NCBI GenBank assembly: GCA_007132635.1 | Contig: SLOG01000397.1 | Coordinates: forward strand, 1 to 8,870 | Direction of reading: 5' to 3' | DNA from: Limnochordia bacterium | GTDB taxonomy: Bacteria; Bacillota; Limnochordia; Darwinibacteriales; SLO01 | DNA: 8,870 nucleotides | Shown here: positions 5,505 to 8,870 of the stretch, piece by piece | How positions within the stretch are numbered: position 1 is the first letter of the stretch | Layout of the letters: the number at the start of each line of letters is the position of its first letter | Notes under the pieces: generated by a model | Database searches by the model: none | The model's input: only the letters and a program-made list of their open reading frames with translations | Told to the model about the DNA's origin: nothing | Position numbers and translations under genes: made by a program

Positions 5505-7403
5505 TTACTCTTCGACGAAAAACATCTGTTCCATCGGCATATACGCCGGGATGGAGTACCCTGTTTGGGCAACGTTTCGCAGATTTGCGGCCGTGATCAG
5601 TGGATGCCGCATCTCTTCAACAACGATGATGAAGGGAAGGTATTCTTTCACCCACTGCGTGAGTTCCTCGCCGACTGCGATGTTTTCCGGCGAACCAGGG
5701 AAGGTAGCGTTATTGGCTTCCCTGATCTCAAAGGCTCGTCGTATCCAGGCAGGCGGTTCAACGCCCGACGTCCCGCCAGTATTGTTCCAAACAGCCCATT
5801 CCTGTCCATAGCCCCAGGTGCCCGGAGGATAATCGTCCAAAACGTTGGGCCAGCTTCCAGGGTGGAGCCAACCGACGGTGATTTGGAGTTCGTTGGCTCC
5901 AGACCGTTGAGCGAAGATTTCCCAGCTCATATCTCGCATCGTAGCATTCAGGCCCACGTCCCGCAGATATTCAATAAATAGCTCGGTAGCAGGTACCGTC
6001 TCGGGGATCCCGGCGAAAATCTCAAAGTGAAGATTGAGTGTCTCGCCGTCTGGACCAATCCGATAGCCATCTGCGTCTCGTACATCCAACCCCATTTCGT
6101 CCAGCAGTATCTCGGCAGCAGCTGGATCATAGCGGTTGAACTCATCGGCGACGAGGGTAGGAAGAGATGCCAGATTATAGTATACGCTGTCGAGAACTTC
6201 TTCACGATCGATGGCCAAACTCAGGGCTTGCCGGAAACGAACATCGCCGGCGACCTGCTGCCAAGCTTCATCTTCGTAGGTGTAGTTGATCATGATATTC
6301 GTCGGTGACAGGACTCGACGGATCGGCGTAGCTACGATGCCAGCACGCTCAGCGTGTTCGCGGTACAACGGCATGCGCGGCAGTCCGGCGGCTTCTCTAA
6401 GGAAGTCGACTTCACCAGTGATCACACGCATCGTTATTGCTTCGATGTCGACAACCTCATGGGATTCCACGTAGTCAATGTACGGAAGCTGGTTGCCTTC
6501 GATATCGACCTTCCAGTAATACGGGTTGCGCTCCATACGGATAATTCCGGGTGAGGACTCAACGCGGACCCATGGATAGATGGAGGGCGAGCCGATGGCC
6601 TCCGAGCGTGTTGTGTCCCAAGGGCCGACATCTTTTGCCGTGAAAAGGTTATACCACTCGTCAATGTCAAGCTCTTGTTCGTCCAAATGTGGTGCCAGTT
6701 CCTCGGCACTCGCATAGTCTAGATGGAACTGCTTCAAATAGTGGCTTGGGCGGAAAAACGCGTTGATTCCCAGCCAGTGACGCATACCCAACTTAGTTAG
6801 GAAAGCGCCATATGGGCGGTCGAAACTCACGACGAAGGTGTATTCGTCAACGATTTCCACTTCCATCGGCGTTCCGTCGCTTGCTCCTCCACTGCGGTAG
6901 TCACCAGGGAAGACAGGATAGATGTCTTCATTGAGGTAGACATCCTCATAGACGAAACGAACGTCTTCAGTCGTTACCGGGACGCCATCGGACCACTTGA
7001 GCCCCTCGCGGAGATAGAAGGTGAAAACCGTATTGTCCTCATTGACATCAAAATCGCGGACGAAATTCGGCTTCAGTGTGGTCATGTCAAACCCGGCCGT
7101 ATCAAGGATTCCTTCGAAGTTTCCTTGAGTAACGTCCGGGCTGAAGTTCGGCGTGTTGTGGGCTGTTCGGAGTGTGCCGCCGTATTGGCCCACTTCCCAC
7201 TCCAAGTCTTCGGCCGCAATGAGGGTGCCGGGGCCGACGAAGAACGGTTCATCAGGCAGCCGTTCTGCGACCGGCGGGAGTTCGCCCGCAGCCACTCTCT
7301 CGGCCAGCAGCGATGATTCGTTGTACTGTGCAGCTCCAGGCATCGCCAGGGCAGCCAGCAGCAGGAGAACGATAAGTGGCATGATTGTTTTCGCGTGATT
7401 CAC
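5505..7403 (-). CDS. ABC transporter substrate-binding protein, family 5 (SBP-B)
   Basis: A 632-residue secreted solute-binding protein (SBP_bac_5 fold), paralogue of SBP-A and convergent with it. The start is GTG (complement of 7401-7403), with GGAGGGA (7408-7414 on the complement) about 5 nt upstream. The signal peptide is MNHAKTIMPLIVLLLLAALA followed by MPGAAQ, cleaved near residue 25-26. It has no lipobox Cys, so it is probably soluble in the periplasm. Family blocks: VGQYGGTLRT (71-80); VFTFYLREGLKWSDG (126-140); NPYYWKVDIEGNQLPYIDYV (293-312); VRFRQALSLAIDREEVL (388-404); NLRNVAQ near 608-614. Compared with SBP-A it differs most in the 85-115 and 355-375 stretches and around 405-425, where it has a few extra residues (EFNRYDP against EFDP). 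That may mean a different ligand preference. The importer subunits are not present. The binding partner is unknown; an oligosaccharide is favoured by context. Confidence 0.94.
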   Translation of the reverse strand: MNHAKTIMPLIVLLLLAALAMPGAAQYNESSLLAERVAAGELPPVAERLPDEPFFVGPGTLIAAEDLEWEVGQYGGTLRTAHNTPNFSPDVTQGNFEGILDTAGFDMTTLKPNFVRDFDVNEDNTVFTFYLREGLKWSDGVPVTTEDVRFVYEDVYLNEDIYPVFPGDYRSGGASDGTPMEVEIVDEYTFVVSFDRPYGAFLTKLGMRHWLGINAFFRPSHYLKQFHLDYASAEELAPHLDEQELDIDEWYNLFTAKDVGPWDTTRSEAIGSPSIYPWVRVESSPGIIRMERNPYYWKVDIEGNQLPYIDYVESHEVVDIEAITMRVITGEVDFLREAAGLPRMPLYREHAERAGIVATPIRRVLSPTNIMINYTYEDEAWQQVAGDVRFRQALSLAIDREEVLDSVYYNLASLPTLVADEFNRYDPAAAEILLDEMGLDVRDADGYRIGPDGETLNLHFEIFAGIPETVPATELFIEYLRDVGLNATMRDMSWEIFAQRSGANELQITVGWLHPGSWPNVLDDYPPGTWGYGQEWAVWNNTGGTSGVEPPAWIRRAFEIREANNATFPGSPENIAVGEELTQWVKEYLPFIIVVEEMRHPLITAANLRNVAQTGYSIPAYMPMEQMFFVEE

Positions 7404-7467
7404 AGAATCCCTCCAAGTTAGTGTTGTTGCTTGGGCGTTATCGCCGTAAAGGAAGATCCAGCCTTTT

Positions 7468-7476
7468 TCACCTCCC
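7468..7476 (-). promoter_or_regulatory. Orphan anti-SD-complementary element in the SBP-B leader
   Basis: On the - strand this reads GGGAGGTGA, the same 9-mer as at 264-272 before SBP-A. It is 64 nt upstream of the GTG start and separate from the real ribosome binding site at 7408-7414. It sits between short complementary arms (AGCC before, GGCT after), so it could lie in a small loop. Function is inferred only from the recurrence at matched spacing. Confidence 0.4.
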
Positions 7477-7713
7477 GGCTATTTTTGTTAACGCTCCGTT
7501 AGATTTTCGCTATCCACAACCCATTCTCCTGCTTGATCGATTACAAGTTTAACAATCATAAAGCGCCAAAAGTGTGTTAAGATTAATAACCTAGATTTTC
7601 TAGATGGACAACCCCGTGCAGGAAACCAGCCTCGGGACGCGGAATGAGTATGCATGATGAGAGACTGTCAAGACCGCGAAAATCAAACGTTTTCTAGACA
7701 AGAAAAATGAGAC

Positions 7714-7719
7714 GAGGAG
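7714..7719 (+). promoter_or_regulatory. Ribosome binding site fixing the oxidoreductase start
   Basis: GAGGAG precedes the ATG at 7731 by 11 nt. It falls inside the reading frame if the earlier ATG at 7707 is used, and that earlier ATG has no purine-rich site before it. The 7731 start gives MAAESKLRAGVVGVGNIG, a normal Gfo/Idh/MocA N-terminus. Confidence 0.65.
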
Positions 7720-7730
7720 TTGTTAAAAGG

Positions 7731-8804
7731 ATGGCAGCTGAATCGAAACTGCGAGCTGGAGTCGTGGGTGTAGGCAACATTGGGCAGCAGGCACACTTAC
7801 CCGCGTACGCCAATCTACCGGACACCGAATTGGTCGCCGTGTGCGATACGGATGAGGAGCGTCGGAATAGAATCGCCGATCAATACGACATACCAAAAGA
7901 GTATCGCTTCGCGAATCACGGCGATATGTACGCCAAAGCCCAATTGGATGTAGTGAGTATCGGCACCCCCACCTGGGCACACTACGATCAAACGATCCAG
8001 GCCTTGGATGCCGGGATTAACGTTATGTGCGAAAAACCGATTGCCATGAACACTGAGGAAACAACGGCTATGGTGAGAAAGGCCAAAGAAGCTGGCTTGG
8101 CTCTCAGCATCGGTTACAACAATCGGTTTTCGCTGGAGGCTCAGACCCTGAAGTCGTACATCACTCAAGGTCTTCTGGGACGGCTATACTACGCCAAGTG
8201 CGGCTGGCTGCGAAGGCGAGGAAACCCCCATGGCTGGTTTACCAAACAAGACATGTCCGGTGGCGGTCCGCTCATTGACTGCGGCGTGCATGCCCTGGAC
8301 TTGGGTTGGTGGTTGATGGGGTCACCGCAGCCAGTATCCGTCATGGCATCCACCTACTGCGAGTTCGGTAACTACGAGGTAGAAGGGATCGGACAGTACT
8401 GGGCCATGAGCGGCAACAAGGAAGGTGTCTTCGACACGGAGGATCTTGCCACAGCACTTATCAAGTTCAGCAATGGTTCCACCATATTCTTCGATGTCAG
8501 CTGGGCCCTCAACGCAGAGAACAATTTCTATGCCGAGGTATACGGCACAGATGCCGGCGCTAGGTGGAAACCGCTAAAGGTCTGGGGCATGATGGGCAAA
8601 AACATTGCTGACATTGAGCCTGTGTTGAACAAACAGATCAATGCTCAAGAAGCTAAGGTCGCAAACTTCATCGATTTCCTCTTGGGACGGGGCGAACTCT
8701 TGTGTCCGGGTGAAGAAACGATAGCGATCTCCCAGATTGTCGACGCGATCTATGAGTCGGGCAAAACTGGAAAAGCTGTCTACATCGACCCGATTGAGGT
8801 CTAA
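7731..8804 (+). CDS. Gfo/Idh/MocA-family NAD(P)-dependent oxidoreductase
   Basis: A 357-residue cytosolic dehydrogenase of the glucose-fructose oxidoreductase/inositol dehydrogenase/MocA family. The Rossmann dinucleotide motif GVGNIG is at 13-18. The strand VCDTDEER (37-44) has an acidic residue at the ribose-binding position, favouring NAD over NADP. The CEKP motif at 100-103 supplies the conserved Lys102. The catalytic DxGxH is in GGGPLIDCGVHALDLGWWLMG (Asp183, His187). The C-terminal alpha/beta domain and the end RGELLCPGEETIAISQIVDAIYESGKTGKAV are standard. Such enzymes oxidise or epimerise sugars, inositols and their acids; the substrate cannot be told from sequence. I choose the 7731 ATG over the 7707 ATG because of ribosome binding site placement. 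The gene diverges from SBP-B, and its stop overlaps that of the converging GH127-like gene, so a role in the same carbohydrate pathway is plausible. Confidence 0.93.
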   Translation: MAAESKLRAGVVGVGNIGQQAHLPAYANLPDTELVAVCDTDEERRNRIADQYDIPKEYRFANHGDMYAKAQLDVVSIGTPTWAHYDQTIQALDAGINVMCEKPIAMNTEETTAMVRKAKEAGLALSIGYNNRFSLEAQTLKSYITQGLLGRLYYAKCGWLRRRGNPHGWFTKQDMSGGGPLIDCGVHALDLGWWLMGSPQPVSVMASTYCEFGNYEVEGIGQYWAMSGNKEGVFDTEDLATALIKFSNGSTIFFDVSWALNAENNFYAEVYGTDAGARWKPLKVWGMMGKNIADIEPVLNKQINAQEAKVANFIDFLLGRGELLCPGEETIAISQIVDAIYESGKTGKAVYIDPIEV

Positions 8805-8870
8805 CGGGAGTCTCGCTGGATCCATACCAGCATCTCTCCGGGCCCGCGGTTGTTCCACGCATAGTAGGGA
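8801..8870 (-). CDS. C-terminal end of a probable GH127 (DUF1680) beta-L-arabinofuranosidase-like protein
   Basis: The last 22 complete codons of a gene that enters from the right edge on the - strand, ending at TAG (complement of 8801-8803). The visible end PYYAWNNRGPGEMLVW followed by a short tail matches the strongly conserved C-terminal P-Y-Y-A-W-x-N-R-x-x-G-E-M-x-V-W motif of the DUF1680/GH127 family. The family contains beta-L-arabinofuranosidases acting on plant arabinan or hydroxyproline-linked arabinosides and related hydrolases. The catalytic residues are outside the window, so activity cannot be assessed. The stop overlaps the TAA of the converging oxidoreductase (shared CTAA, 8801-8804). 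Two other - strand frames across this end are open, but they have no family resemblance and are antisense shadows of the oxidoreductase. Confidence 0.75.
   Translation of the reverse strand, partial: PYYAWNNRGPGEMLVWIQRDSR

Larger units (their letters stand above)
7404..7730. promoter_or_regulatory. Divergent control region between SBP-B and the oxidoreductase
   Basis: A 327-bp AT-richer stretch with no convincing gene; it should carry the promoters of both flanking divergent genes. It contains the SBP-B leader element (complement of GGGAGGTGA, 7468-7476), a GTTAAC palindrome (7487-7492), a 13-nt palindrome CTAGATTTTCTAG (7591-7603), and a second 17-nt imperfect palindrome TTTTCTAGACAAGAAAA (7690-7706). 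The last two share the direct repeat TTTTCTAGA. A weak sigma70-like candidate for the oxidoreductase is TTGATC (7533-7538) with CATAAA (7557-7562), spacing 18. No riboswitch or tRNA was recognised. Confidence 0.55.

Noticed and set aside
7418..7471. 17-codon frame starting at the GTG inside GGGAGGTGA of the SBP-B leader (- strand), a possible leader peptide
   Set aside because: The start would lie inside its own ribosome binding sequence, and the equivalent SBP-A frame encodes an unrelated peptide.
7644..7697. 17-codon ORF (MSMHDERLSR...) in the divergent region
   Set aside because: No ribosome binding site at proper spacing, no family resemblance, and it overlaps the palindromic box; likely chance.

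Overview
The window is bacterial DNA of moderate to fairly high GC, with densely packed genes, strong purine-rich ribosome binding sites (GGGAGG/GGAGG types) and factor-independent-type hairpins. Both solute-binding proteins have a cleavable signal peptide without a lipobox cysteine, which suits a free periplasmic protein in a diderm cell. The gene content (family 5 solute-binding proteins, several uroporphyrinogen-decarboxylase-like proteins, a Gfo/Idh/MocA dehydrogenase and a GH127-type C-terminus) suggests a saccharolytic, probably anaerobic bacterium. Limnochordia-like Bacillota or a similar polysaccharide degrader is my guess; the phylum cannot be fixed from this sequence.

Layout. (1) 3-137, +: 3' end of msrB, a housekeeping repair gene, closed by a hairpin/T-tract terminator at 155-188. 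(2) 335-2215, +: large extracytoplasmic solute-binding protein (SBP-A). (3) A very stable 17-bp hairpin at 2279-2319, then three tandem genes of the UROD/MtaA/CmuA superfamily on the + strand: U1 (2349-3419), U2 (3428-4459) and U3 (4500-5465). (4) A hairpin at 5469-5498 between converging genes. (5) 5505-7403, -: a second solute-binding protein (SBP-B), clearly a paralogue of SBP-A, pointing inward. (6) A 327-bp divergent control region. (7) 7731-8804, +: Gfo/Idh/MocA-family oxidoreductase. (8) 8801-8870, -: the last codons of a probable GH127 (DUF1680) beta-L-arabinofuranosidase-like protein, whose stop overlaps that of the oxidoreductase.

How the genes may work together (inference). The two secreted binding proteins would capture an oligosaccharide or similar solute for an ABC importer encoded elsewhere; no permease or ATPase is present here. 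A GH127-like hydrolase and a sugar dehydrogenase point to plant cell-wall or glycan use. The three UROD-like proteins are not haem-pathway HemE enzymes. They resemble the methyl-transfer branch (MtaA/CmuA-like), but each carries a different putative metal-ligand set, and no corrinoid protein or reactivase is visible. The triad of divergent UROD-like enzymes bracketed by two paralogous binding proteins is the most unusual part of the window and could be an uncharacterised catabolic module.
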